From Hydrogenophaga palleronii NBRC 102513 (GTDB taxonomy: Bacteria > Pseudomonadota > Gammaproteobacteria > Burkholderiales > Burkholderiaceae_C), in assembly GCF_001571225.1 (NCBI RefSeq), contig NZ_BCTJ01000008.1, positions 83,792 through 147,791 on the forward strand: a DNA stretch of 64,000 bases. Direction: 5' to 3'. Shown one piece after another: positions 36,376-45,253 of this stretch (position 1 is the first letter of the stretch; the number at the start of each line of letters is the position of its first letter). The notes beneath the pieces were generated by a model. The model ran no database searches and was not told the origin of the DNA. It worked only from the letters and a program-made list of their open reading frames with translations. The translations under genes were made by a program, and so were the position numbers.

Positions 36376-36391
36376 AGCAAGTCTTGCGCCA
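36376..36391 (-). promoter_or_regulatory. Candidate sigma-54 (-24/-12) promoter of the DUF2126/ATP-grasp operon
   Basis: On the minus strand the sequence is TGGCGCAAGACTTGCT. GG and GC are separated by exactly 10 bases and 14 of the informative positions fit TGGCACG-N4-TTGCW with two mismatches. Predicted start near 36365 gives a leader of about 72 nt. A 7-bp inverted repeat CACGGCT/AGCCGTG (36390-36420) lies just upstream. Confidence 0.55.
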
Positions 36392-36417
36392 CGGCTGCGT
36401 GACAAGGCAGCGAAGCC

Positions 36418-38922
36418 GTGCTGCGCGGTCTGATCATGCGCCATGGCGGCACCGCCGTGTTGCTGGGCTGGGTGGCGGGGGTGGCGCTGCAGTTGCAGCA
36501 GCCGGCCCTGTGGGGCCTGGGAATCTATCTGGCTCTGCTGGCGCTGGCCGGCTTCATGGCGCTGGGCGTGGCGTTCATGCGTGTGCCCGGCACGCTGTCC
36601 GGCTGGCGCTGCCTGGTGCTTGTGCTGCTGGGTGCGCTCACTGGTTTTGGCCTCACGGGCGCGCGTGCCGCGCACTTTGTCGCCGACGCGCTGAACCCGG
36701 CGCTGGAGGGCGCCAGCCTGCAGGTGACGGGGCGCATTGCCTCCCTGCCGCAGCACAGCGCGCAAGACCAGCGCTTCGAATTTCAGGTGGAGTCGGCGGC
36801 CACGCTGGCAGGCGAGGCGGTGCACCTGCCGCCGCGCCTGCAGCTGGGCTGGTACGGCCAGGGCAACGCCTGGAACAATGCCGACAGCAGCCACGCGGCG
36901 CGCAGCAACCCGGCCGTGCGCGCCGGTGAACGCTGGCGCTTCACCGTGCGCTTGCGCCAGCCGCATGGCAACAGCAACCCGCATGGTTTCGACCGCGAGC
37001 GCTGGCTCTGGGAGCAAGGCATCCAGGCCACGGGTTATGTGCGCAACGGCCCACGTGATCCGGCGCCGCAGCGGCTCGGGGCCACGCTCTGGCACCCGCT
37101 GGACAGCCTGCGCCAGAGCGTGGCGGAACGCATCGAGACGCGGGTGGCACCACACGATCCGCGCAGCGCGGGTGTGCTGAGTGCGCTGGTGGTGGGAGAC
37201 CAGGGTGCCATCGAACGCACCGACTGGGACCTGTTCCGCACCACAGGCGTGGCCCACCTTGTCAGTATTTCAGGATTGCACGTCACCCTGTTCGCCTGGC
37301 TCGCGACCTTGCTCGTGGGCGCGCTCTGGCGGCGCCTGGCTTTTCTCCGGCCGGGTGCGCTGCTGGCACTGCCGGCACCCTGGGCCGCCGGCATCGGCGG
37401 TGTGGCGCTGGCATTGGCCTACGCGCTGTTCTCGGGCTGGGGCGTGCCGGCGCAACGCACGGTGCTGATGCTGGCCGTGGTGGTGGGCTTGCGCCTGTCG
37501 GTGCGGCACTGGCCCTGGCCGCAGGTCTGGCTGCTGGCGCTGGCGGTGGTCTTGTTGCTCGATCCCTGGGCGCTGATGCAGGCCGGCTTCTGGCTCAGCT
37601 TTGTGGCGGTGGCCATCCTGTTCGCCACCGACCCCGGCCGTTCAACACAAGTGACGGGTGACCCGGTGCGCTGGACGCAGCGTGGCAGCACGGCCGTGCT
37701 GGGCCTGCTGCGTGAGCAGGGCGTGGTCACGGTGGCATTGGCGCCGCTGACGCTGTTGCTGTTCGGCCAGTTCTCGGTGGTCGGCCTGCTGGCCAACCTG
37801 GTGGCCATTCCCTGGGTGACCTTGCTGGTGACACCACTGGCCTTGTTGGGTGTGTTGCTGCCGCCGCTGTGGGACGCAGCGGCCTGGGCGGTGCAGCTGT
37901 TGTCGGGCGTTTTGCAGTGGCTGGCGCAATGGCCGTGGGCGGCGCTGTTCCGGCCGGTGGCGCCACTGCCGCTGGCCGTCGCCGCCGTGCTGGGCGCGGC
38001 GCTGCTGGTGTTGCGCCTGCCCTGGGTGCTGCGCCTGTCGGGCCTGCTGCTGGTGTGGCCGGCCTTGTTGTACACGCCGCCGCGCCCGATGCCGGGCCAG
38101 TTCGAGTTGATCGCACTGGACGTGGGGCAGGGCAGTGCCGTGCTGCTGCGCACCGCCACGCACAGCCTGCTGTACGACACAGGGCCGCGTTACGGGCCTG
38201 CGCCCGACGCCAGCGACGCCGGAGACCGTGTGGTGCTGCCGTTGTTGCGTGCGCTGGACGAGCGGCTCGATGCGGTGGTGGTGAGCCACCGCGACAGCGA
38301 CCATTCGGGCGGGGCGGCGGCGGTGCAGGCCGCGATGCCGCAGGCACGCTGGTGGTCGTCTTACGACGCCGACCCGGCGCGCCGCTGCGTGGCGGGCCAG
38401 CGCTGGCAATGGGACGGGGTGGACTTCGAGGTGCTGCATCCGCAACCCGATCACTACAACGAAGAGGGCCAGGGCAGGCTCTCCAGCAACGCCATGTCGT
38501 GCGTGCTGCGGGTGGCGAACGGCGCGCACAGCGCCTGGTTGGGCGGTGACATCGATGCGGCACAAGAGACCCGCCTGGCGATGGCGCGCCCCGATCTGCG
38601 TGCCACCGTCATGCTCGCGCCACACCACGGCAGCAAGACCTCCAGCAGCCCGGTGCTGCTCAACACCTTGCAACCGCAGTGGGTGATCGTGCAGTCGGGT
38701 TACCGCAACCGCTTCAACCACCCGGCGCCCACGGTGCTGGAGCGGTATGCGCAGCGCGGCATTCCGTGGGTGAATTCACCCGATTGCGGCGCCGCCACTT
38801 GGCGCAGCGCCGAGCCCGGCAACGTGCACTGCCGGCGCGAGCTGGACCCGCGCTACTGGCAGTACCGGGCGGCAGGCCCGGCCGCCGCCGCTGCCAATAC
38901 GGCAACGTTGGCCGCACCCTGA
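36418..38922 (+). CDS. comEC: DNA internalization competence protein ComEC/Rec2
   Basis: The 834-residue protein has an N-terminal DUF4131-like region, the Competence domain (HLVSISGLHVTLFAW, about residues 275-500, many membrane helices) and a C-terminal metallo-beta-lactamase domain with LDVGQGSAVLL, SHRDSDHSGG and LAPHHGSKTSSSP. ComEC forms the channel that brings single-stranded DNA across the inner membrane. I took the GTG at 36418; the ATG at 36436 (MRHGGTA) is also plausible. No other competence gene is nearby. The stop is followed directly by a pseudogene remnant in the same frame. Confidence 0.92.
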   Translation: MLRGLIMRHGGTAVLLGWVAGVALQLQQPALWGLGIYLALLALAGFMALGVAFMRVPGTLSGWRCLVLVLLGALTGFGLTGARAAHFVADALNPALEGASLQVTGRIASLPQHSAQDQRFEFQVESAATLAGEAVHLPPRLQLGWYGQGNAWNNADSSHAARSNPAVRAGERWRFTVRLRQPHGNSNPHGFDRERWLWEQGIQATGYVRNGPRDPAPQRLGATLWHPLDSLRQSVAERIETRVAPHDPRSAGVLSALVVGDQGAIERTDWDLFRTTGVAHLVSISGLHVTLFAWLATLLVGALWRRLAFLRPGALLALPAPWAAGIGGVALALAYALFSGWGVPAQRTVLMLAVVVGLRLSVRHWPWPQVWLLALAVVLLLDPWALMQAGFWLSFVAVAILFATDPGRSTQVTGDPVRWTQRGSTAVLGLLREQGVVTVALAPLTLLLFGQFSVVGLLANLVAIPWVTLLVTPLALLGVLLPPLWDAAAWAVQLLSGVLQWLAQWPWAALFRPVAPLPLAVAAVLGAALLVLRLPWVLRLSGLLLVWPALLYTPPRPMPGQFELIALDVGQGSAVLLRTATHSLLYDTGPRYGPAPDASDAGDRVVLPLLRALDERLDAVVVSHRDSDHSGGAAAVQAAMPQARWWSSYDADPARRCVAGQRWQWDGVDFEVLHPQPDHYNEEGQGRLSSNAMSCVLRVANGAHSAWLGGDIDAAQETRLAMARPDLRATVMLAPHHGSKTSSSPVLLNTLQPQWVIVQSGYRNRFNHPAPTVLERYAQRGIPWVNSPDCGAATWRSAEPGNVHCRRELDPRYWQYRAAGPAAAAANTATLAAP

Positions 38923-40096
38923 GATACGCGCGGGTGGTGCGCTGGGGCCTTCGCGAGCCTCTTCAACGCCAACGCGGTCGGCGTGGTGTTCAGCCAGGGC
39001 ACCTATGAGTTCACTCGCGACAACGCCGACAGGGACACCGTCGTCGGCTACAAGGTCACGACTCCCGACGGCAGTGAGTCCTACGACACGCTCGTCTTGC
39101 GCACCAGCAGCAGTGCAGACGGAAAGCTTCGAATGATTGGAAACCAGTACCGTTTTCCAGGCCGTGTCGCGGCCTACCAGCAGCGGCGCAACTTCATCAG
39201 TCTGGGCCAGGAAGCCTATGACTACTTCAGCACGGGTTATGCGCTGGACGTGAACAACCGTCAGCGCTCGGGCAACCTCGGTCCGGTGTTCAATCGCGTC
39301 GTCGTGACCACGCCCAGCGGCTCGGTCCTCACGCTGCAGCCCAGCGGCAACTCCAGTTTCCTGGGCCTGGTCAAGCCAGGTGGGGTGGTCACCGGAACCA
39401 GCTTCGTTCGCTTGCGCAGCGAGTATGTGGACGGCAGCACGTCCCGCCCGCGCCCCCGCACCGTGGACCCCTCGCTCTTCTTTGTGGCGGATCCGGACCG
39501 CACGGAAGCCACTCTGGCCAATGCCGGGTCGCAGGGAACCTGGCGGTTCGATTACTACCTCAACTTCGACGATCCGGCCACTCCTCAGGACGGCACCACG
39601 GTGCACCGAGGTGCAGTACTACAAGAGCCGCGCTCGCGCCCTCACCATCGCCGAACTCCGCACCCAGGGGCTTGCGCAGTTGGTGCCGGCCATGGTCGCT
39701 GACATGCGCTCGGGCACCGAGCCTTCAGGCGTGCAGGACGCGGGGCAGAATGTGTTTGTGCAGGGTGACACCGGCGACATCGTCACGGACAACGGCGGTC
39801 CTGGCTGGAGTGTCGGTGCGGGCCAATTGCCCCCCACGCAGATCACCTTGTTTGGGCGGTCGCCGCGCACGGGCAGCAACGCCAACTTCACCGATTCCGT
39901 CGATGTGCGATCGACCGCGCGCCAGGCCATCGTCCCTTGCTCGGTGCAGAGCGTGACGGACGACCACTGCTTCAATAGGGGTTCCAGCTACGCCGAGGGG
40001 ACGCGTCTCACGGGTCTGCATCTCTTCGCACGTGACATGGCAGGACGTGAGTACGCCAACTTCTACGCGATGTATCAGCTCAACGTCGCTCCGTAA
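38923..40096 (+). pseudogene. Remnant of a large secreted/surface-type protein, truncated and frameshifted
   Basis: An open frame continues directly after the comEC TGA in the same register and encodes a piece with no start codon context (AFASLFNANAVGVVFSQGT). It reads well to about 39606, then the reading must shift: an extra C in CACCGAG (39606-39607) moves the coherent sequence (EVQYYKSRARALTIAEL) to another frame, which runs to a TAA at 40096. Sequence style, rich in T, S, G and N with beta-strand patterns, resembles C-terminal regions of Comamonadaceae surface or exported proteins of unknown function. The N-terminus is missing. The frameshift could be a sequencing error, but the missing start is independent of it. 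Confidence 0.7.
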
Positions 40097-40113
40097 AAGT
40101 TTCTCGAGGCGCC

Positions 40114-40158
40114 GGGATTGGCCTGCGCTCCGTCTGCGGATGCACAGAGCCCAATCCC
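40114..40158. other. Inverted repeat in the gap before nimT
   Basis: GGGATTGG (40114-40121) and CCAATCCC (40151-40158) form 8-bp arms 29 bases apart, between the remnant and the end of the nimT-like gene. No T tract follows, so terminator function is doubtful. The remaining bases to 40306 show nothing else recognisable. Confidence 0.35.
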
Positions 40159-40306
40159 CGCGTTGCCGAGGTGACAGGCCGGCGCCCAACCTTGAACAGC
40201 AATGTTTAACGGTGGGCGTTTTTTTCGACCGGAGCAGGGACGGTTCAGGTTCTGGCTTCAACTTGCCGGGTGAACACTGGGCGGCTGCCGGTCCACAAGC
40301 GCCAGC

Positions 40307-41488
40307 TCAAGCCCCCATCTGCGTGTTCCGGCCTGCCAGCGTGCCAACGAAAGCGGCCAGCAGCGCAAGGGCCGCGCAAATGCCGAGGGGTATCTGCCAA
40401 CCACCGAGTGCGTCGTGAAGGAAACCCATCGCCAGCGGTCCAACCGCCGCGAGCAGGTAGCCGATGCACTGGGCCATACCGGACAGCGATGCCGCCTGCG
40501 AGGCCGTGCGGGAACGCAGCCCGATGAAAGCAAGACCGAGCATGAAGTGCGCTCCAGCGCCGACGCCGAACAGGACGGCCCACATCAGGGCGTACGCCGG
40601 CGCGAGCTGAAGCCCGATGAGTGCGACTCCTGAGAGCGCGGCGACGGTCGCCGCGGCAAGGCGCTGGTCGTGCAAGCGCCGAAGCAAAGGGCCCAGCAGC
40701 AGGCCAGGCACTGCGGTGGACAGTTGCAGCGCGCCATGCAGCGACCCCGCCTGCTCGGGCGACAGCCCCATGTCGGTCAGGATGGTCGGCAGCCAGCCGA
40801 TGACGACGTAGTAGATGGTCGAATTGAGGCCGAGGTACAAGGTCACCTGCCATGCAAGCGCGGCGTGCCACACCTTGCCGCCGTGCGGCGGCGTGGTCGT
40901 GTCCGGTGCGGGTTTCGTGCGGGCAGCGAGCTGCGGCAACCAGACCAGAAGCGCCGCCAAGGGCAGGACGAGGAAGGCCATGAGCGCCGCCTTCCACCCC
41001 CAGGCCGAGGCCAGCGGAACCACGGCTGCCGAAGCCAGTGCCGCCACCACGCCCATTGCGAGCGCAAAAGCGCCGGTCACTGCGGGGATGTTGTGCGGGA
41101 ATTCGCGTTTCACCAGGCTCGGGAGCAACACGTTGCCGACGGCGATGCCCATGCCGGTCACCCACGTGCCGACATAGAGCGCCCAGCTGGCGCCTGAAGA
41201 GCGCAGCGCAATGCCGAGCGCCACGGTGAGCATCGCTCCGAACAGCGCGCGCTCCAGCCCATACTCGCGCGCGAACAGGGCACTGAACGGAGAGAGGATC
41301 GCAAAGGCCAGCAGGGGCAGGGCGGTGAGCGCACCTGCGGCGGTCGTGCTGAGGTCGAAGTCGGCGCGCACCAGGCTGAGTACCGGCGGCAAACCGGTCA
41401 CGGGGGCGCGCAAGTTGGCGGCAATGAGCAGGATGCCTGCGAGCAGCGCAAATTGCGTCGTGCGGCGTTTTGTGGTCAGTAGGGTCAT
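40307..41488 (-). CDS. nimT: MFS transporter, CynX/NimT family
   Basis: The 393-residue protein is an MFS transporter of the CynX/NimT branch with twelve helices; NLRAPVTGLPPVLSLVR near the start is the hallmark of the family. Its length is identical to E. coli YeaN (NimT), an exporter linked to 2-nitroimidazole resistance. The ATG at 41488 (MTLLTTKRRTTQF) is the family start. It is divergent from an AraC regulator across 81 bases, the same layout as nimR-nimT in E. coli. The natural substrate is not known here. Confidence 0.8.
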   Translation of the reverse strand: MTLLTTKRRTTQFALLAGILLIAANLRAPVTGLPPVLSLVRADFDLSTTAAGALTALPLLAFAILSPFSALFAREYGLERALFGAMLTVALGIALRSSGASWALYVGTWVTGMGIAVGNVLLPSLVKREFPHNIPAVTGAFALAMGVVAALASAAVVPLASAWGWKAALMAFLVLPLAALLVWLPQLAARTKPAPDTTTPPHGGKVWHAALAWQVTLYLGLNSTIYYVVIGWLPTILTDMGLSPEQAGSLHGALQLSTAVPGLLLGPLLRRLHDQRLAAATVAALSGVALIGLQLAPAYALMWAVLFGVGAGAHFMLGLAFIGLRSRTASQAASLSGMAQCIGYLLAAVGPLAMGFLHDALGGWQIPLGICAALALLAAFVGTLAGRNTQMGA

Positions 41489-41569
41489 GATGTCCTCGAT
41501 GTGGATCAGGACTCTATGGCCAGGGTGCTTCGTCGCGGTAGAGAAAGAATGACAATTAATCGCTGAAAA

Positions 41570-42403
41570 ATGCCAAAAAACAGTCCACTGGCCGACATGC
41601 TCCGCCGCTTCGACACCGATGCCGACCATCATCCGGCGGTCGCTCTGAGGCTTGACGTGACCGAGAACGACGCCGAGCAGCCGATTCACTTTCATCGCAA
41701 GGGCCAACTTGTGATGGCGGCGCGCGGGGGCGTGACGTGCGAGGTGCCCAGGGGGATGTGGATGGTGCCGCCGCGGCATGCGGTCTGGATTCCGGGCGGC
41801 ATGCCGCACAGCAACCGGGCCACGGAGAATGCCGAAATCTACTTTCTCTTCGTGGAGCCGGACGCGGCATCGATGCCGAGCAACTGCTGCACCCTCGCGA
41901 TAAGCCCGATGGTGAGCGAGCTGGTGAAGTACTTGGCGCAGCAGGGCCTGGCCTTTCAGTCGGATGGGCCGACGGCGCGCCTCGCCGCCGTCCTGCTCGA
42001 ACAGTTGGCCACGGCCCCGGTTGAGCGGCTTCACGTTCCGATGTCCGGCAACCCGAAGCTCCGGCGCATGGCCAGGGCGCTGGGGAAAGACCCGGCGGAC
42101 CGGACCACCTTGCCGCAGTGGGCGGACAAGCTGGCCGTCAGTGAGCGGACGTTGGCGCGGTTGGTGTTGCGCGAAACCGGGCTGACGTTCGGCCGCTGGC
42201 GCCAGCAGCACCAGCTGGTCGTTGCGGTGCGCCTTCTGACAGAGGGCGCGGCCGTGCAGGATGTGGCGGGGGCATTGGGATATGAGTCCGTTACAGCTTT
42301 CATCACCATGTTCAAGAAGGCGCTGGGCAAGCCGCCCGCGCAGTATTTCGCCGCCGTTCAAGCTTCAAGGTCTTCTGTTCCACGCACGCCAGCCGACCGG
42401 TGA
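41570..42403 (+). CDS. nimR: AraC family transcriptional regulator, NimR-like
   Basis: The 277-residue protein has an N-terminal cupin sensor domain (about residues 15-110, with HFHRKGQLVMAARGG and VWIPGGMPHS) and a C-terminal AraC-type double helix-turn-helix (SVTAFITMFKKALGKPPAQYF). It is divergent from the transporter gene and by analogy with E. coli YeaM/NimR represses or autoregulates it. The 81-base gap contains ATTAATTGTCATT on the minus strand, a possible operator, but no symmetric site could be assigned. Confidence 0.82.
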   Translation: MPKNSPLADMLRRFDTDADHHPAVALRLDVTENDAEQPIHFHRKGQLVMAARGGVTCEVPRGMWMVPPRHAVWIPGGMPHSNRATENAEIYFLFVEPDAASMPSNCCTLAISPMVSELVKYLAQQGLAFQSDGPTARLAAVLLEQLATAPVERLHVPMSGNPKLRRMARALGKDPADRTTLPQWADKLAVSERTLARLVLRETGLTFGRWRQQHQLVVAVRLLTEGAAVQDVAGALGYESVTAFITMFKKALGKPPAQYFAAVQASRSSVPRTPADR

Positions 42404-42622
42404 ACCCGAGCTTCGAAGGGCGGGCTCGCGCAGCGGTGGCCCGTTCCCAACGTTGGCAAGAGGTCGAAAACAAACCGCTCTTGAGCAAGCGTGCGGCTCT
42501 GCCCAGGCCGTTCTCAGGGCTTCTATCGGCACGAGAGGTGTACAAAAGCGTTGTGCGTGGTTTGAAACCGGGCCATGCAAGCCGCCGGCGTGGAGCGCGC
42601 CGGGCAGCCTGCTCGTAAACCC
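42404..42622. other. Unassigned region upstream of the ATP-grasp gene
   Basis: About 220 bases between the AraC gene and the sigma-54-type element. It has no convincing reading frame, repeat or RNA structure; CGTTGGC and similar short repeats look like chance. It is the place to look for an enhancer-binding site for the sigma-54 promoter. Confidence 0.5.
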
Positions 42623-42638
42623 TGGCCCGGTCCTTGCT
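42623..42638 (+). promoter_or_regulatory. Candidate sigma-54 (-24/-12) promoter of the ATP-grasp/alpha-E pair
   Basis: TGGCCCGGTCCTTGCT matches TGGCACG-N4-TTGCW at all but one informative position and has GG and GC exactly 10 bases apart. The predicted start near 42649 leaves a 15-nt leader containing AGGAGA (42650-42655), which is correctly spaced for the ATG at 42664. Confidence 0.7.
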
Positions 42639-42663
42639 ATGCTGTGACCAGGAGAAACAGCCC

Positions 42664-44103
42664 ATGAGCCGACCGATGTTTGACGAAATGAACGCCTCGC
42701 CCAGCGAGGTCCGGGCCCACTATCTCAACTACGCCCGCTGGCTCGCCCAGCAGCCCGACGAGGTGATGGCGGCGAGGAAGGAGGAGGCGGAGATGATCTT
42801 CCGCCGCGTCGGCATCACCTTTGCGGTGTACGGCGCCAAGGACGAGGACGGCTCGGGCACCGAGCGCCTGATCCCGTTCGACCTGATCCCGCGGGTGATT
42901 CCCGCCCACGAGTGGCGCAGCATGGAAGAGGGCCTGGTGCAGCGCGTGACCGCGCTCAACCGCTTCATCCACGACGTGTACCACGACCAGGAGATCATCA
43001 AGGCCGGCATCATCCCGGCCGACCAGATCTTCCAGAACGCGCAGTTCCGCCCCGAGATGATGGGCGTGGACGTGCCGCACAACATCTACTCGCACATCTC
43101 CGGCATCGACATCGTGCGCGCACCCAATGCCGACGGCGTGGGCGAGTACTACGTGCTGGAAGACAACCTGCGTGTGCCCAGCGGCGTGAGCTACATGCTG
43201 GAAGACCGCAAGATGATGATGCGGCTGTTCCCCGAGCTGTTCGGCGAGAACCGCGTGGCCCCCGTGGCCCACTACCCCGACCTGCTGCTGGAGACCCTGC
43301 GCGAGGTCAGCCCCGCCACCACGGCCGAACCCACGGTGGTGGTGCTCACGCCCGGCATGTACAACAGCGCCTACTTCGAGCACGCCTTCCTGGCGCAGCA
43401 GATGGGCGTGGAGCTGGTGGAAGGGCAAGACCTGTTCGTGAAGGACAACTTCGTCTACATGCGCACCACGCGCGGCCCCAAGCGGGTCGACGTGATCTAC
43501 CGCCGTGTCGACGACGACTTCCTCGACCCTTCCGTGTTCCGGCCCACCTCCACCTTGGGCTGCGAAGGCCTGCTGGGCGTTTACCGCAGCGGCAACGTGG
43601 CCATCTGCAACGCGGTGGGTACCGGCGTGGCCGACGACAAGTCGATCTACCCCTACGTGCCCAAGATGATCGAGTTCTACCTCGGGCAGAAGCCGGTGCT
43701 GAACAACGTGCCCACCTTCATGGGCCGCGACGCCGAAGACCTCAAGTACATCATGGCCCACATGAAGGACCTGGTGGTGAAGGAGGTGCACGGTGCCGGC
43801 GGTTACGGCATGCTGGTCGGGCCGGCCTCCACCCAGGCCGAGATCGAAGATTTCCGCAAGGCCGTGGCGGCCAACCCGGGCGGCTACATCGCGCAGCCCA
43901 CGCTCTCGCTCTCCACCTGCCCCACTTATGTGCAGAGTGGTGTGGCACCGCGCCATATTGATCTGCGGCCTTTCGTGCTCAGCGGCAAGGAGGTGCAGAT
44001 GGTGCCGGGCGGACTGACCCGCGTGGCGCTCAAGGAAGGTTCGCTGGTGGTCAACTCGTCGCAGGGCGGGGGCACCAAGGACACCTGGATACTCGAAGAC
44101 TGA
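42664..44103 (+). CDS. Circularly permuted type-2 ATP-grasp protein (COG2308)
   Basis: The 479-residue soluble protein has all expected features of the CP ATP-grasp family: FRRVGITFAVYG, IPFDLIPRVIPAHEW, YYVLEDNLRVPSGVSYMLEDR and, near the C-terminus, VVKEVHGAGGYGMLVGP, the Lys plus Gly-rich ATP loop. The EDN triplet is a candidate for metal coordination. It is thought to catalyse ATP-dependent amide-bond formation on a carboxylate. The ATG at 42664 has a strong AGGAGA and a sigma-54-type promoter; the alpha-E gene follows 14 bases after the stop. Confidence 0.92.
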   Translation: MSRPMFDEMNASPSEVRAHYLNYARWLAQQPDEVMAARKEEAEMIFRRVGITFAVYGAKDEDGSGTERLIPFDLIPRVIPAHEWRSMEEGLVQRVTALNRFIHDVYHDQEIIKAGIIPADQIFQNAQFRPEMMGVDVPHNIYSHISGIDIVRAPNADGVGEYYVLEDNLRVPSGVSYMLEDRKMMMRLFPELFGENRVAPVAHYPDLLLETLREVSPATTAEPTVVVLTPGMYNSAYFEHAFLAQQMGVELVEGQDLFVKDNFVYMRTTRGPKRVDVIYRRVDDDFLDPSVFRPTSTLGCEGLLGVYRSGNVAICNAVGTGVADDKSIYPYVPKMIEFYLGQKPVLNNVPTFMGRDAEDLKYIMAHMKDLVVKEVHGAGGYGMLVGPASTQAEIEDFRKAVAANPGGYIAQPTLSLSTCPTYVQSGVAPRHIDLRPFVLSGKEVQMVPGGLTRVALKEGSLVVNSSQGGGTKDTWILED

Positions 44104-44117
44104 AAGAGAACACCATC

Positions 44118-45077
44118 ATGCTGTCACGCACCGCCGACCACCTGTTCTGGATGTCCCGCTACACCGAGCGCGCGGAGAACACCGCGCGCATGCTCGACGT
44201 CAACTACCAGACCTCGCTGCTGCCGCAATCCGCCGCCGTGGCGCAGGTGGGCTGGGAGGGCTTGCTGGTCATCAGCGAGCTGATGCCTTCCTACACGCAG
44301 AAGTACGGCCAGGAAATCACGCCGCGCAACGTGCTCGACTTCATGGTGCGCGACGAGACCAACCCGTCCAGCATCCTCACCTGCCTGAAGGCCGCACGCG
44401 AAAACGCACGTGCCGTGCGCGGTGCGCTCACCACCGAGTTCTGGGAAACGCAGAACCAGACCTGGCTCGAACTCACGCGCATGCTCAAGAGCAAGAACTT
44501 CGAGCGCGACCCGGCCGAATTTTTCGAGTGGGTCAAGTTCCGCTCGCACCTCTCGCGTGGCGTGGCCATCGGCACCATGCTGCAGGACGAGGCCTTCCAC
44601 TTCTACCGCATGGGCACCTTTCTGGAGCGTGCCGACAACACCGCGCGCCTGCTGGACGTGAAGTTCCACGCCGTGCACAGCGACTTCTTCGGCGCCGCCA
44701 GCGAGCTCGACCAGGAGTACGACTTCTATCACTGGAGCGCGATCCTGCGCAGCGTGAGCGGCTTCGAGGTCTACCGCAAGGTGTACCGCGATGTCATCAC
44801 GCCCGAGCGCGTGGCCGAGCTGCTGATCCTGCGTGCCGACATGCCACGCAGCCTGGCCGCCAGCCTCAACGAGGTGGTGAACAACCTCACCGTGGTGTCC
44901 AACGACCACAGCGGCGAAACCCTGCGCCGCGCAGGCAAGCTCAAGGCCGACCTGCAGTACGCGCGCATCGACGAGATCCTCTCCACCGGCCTGCATGCTT
45001 TCCTGACACAGTTCCTGGATCGCGTGAACGAACTGGGCGGGCGCATCAGCCAGGACTTCCTCGTTCCCTCGCACTGA
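44118..45077 (+). CDS. Alpha-E domain protein (DUF403, COG2307)
   Basis: The 319-residue protein is all-helical and begins MLSRTADHLFWMSRYTERAENTARML, the consensus of the family. Further conserved blocks are ARENARAVRGALTTEFWETQN and EAFHFYRMGTFLERADNTARLLD. It is encoded in the order ATP-grasp then alpha-E as in most genomes, which fits a functional complex in peptide-like ligation. No transglutaminase or Anbu peptidase gene follows; a 176-base gap separates it from the next gene. Confidence 0.9.
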   Translation: MLSRTADHLFWMSRYTERAENTARMLDVNYQTSLLPQSAAVAQVGWEGLLVISELMPSYTQKYGQEITPRNVLDFMVRDETNPSSILTCLKAARENARAVRGALTTEFWETQNQTWLELTRMLKSKNFERDPAEFFEWVKFRSHLSRGVAIGTMLQDEAFHFYRMGTFLERADNTARLLDVKFHAVHSDFFGAASELDQEYDFYHWSAILRSVSGFEVYRKVYRDVITPERVAELLILRADMPRSLAASLNEVVNNLTVVSNDHSGETLRRAGKLKADLQYARIDEILSTGLHAFLTQFLDRVNELGGRISQDFLVPSH

Positions 45078-45253
45078 CGCGGCGGCCGAGGGGCTGCACC
45101 GCGGGCGAAAAAACCGGGCGAGCAACCGAAAAAATCACGGACGGGGCGGCCGCGCAGGCCGGCCGCCGGTCGAATGCACCTATCCTGACGTGTCGGGCCG
45201 GGTGTGGGCGGTGATGCGCCACGCCTGCCCGGCGCGACAACCACGGAGGCTCA

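Noticed and set aside
36390..36420. Inverted repeat CACGGCT/AGCCGTG as NtrC enhancer
   Set aside because: Too close to the -24 element for a typical enhancer, and the arms do not resemble the NtrC consensus.
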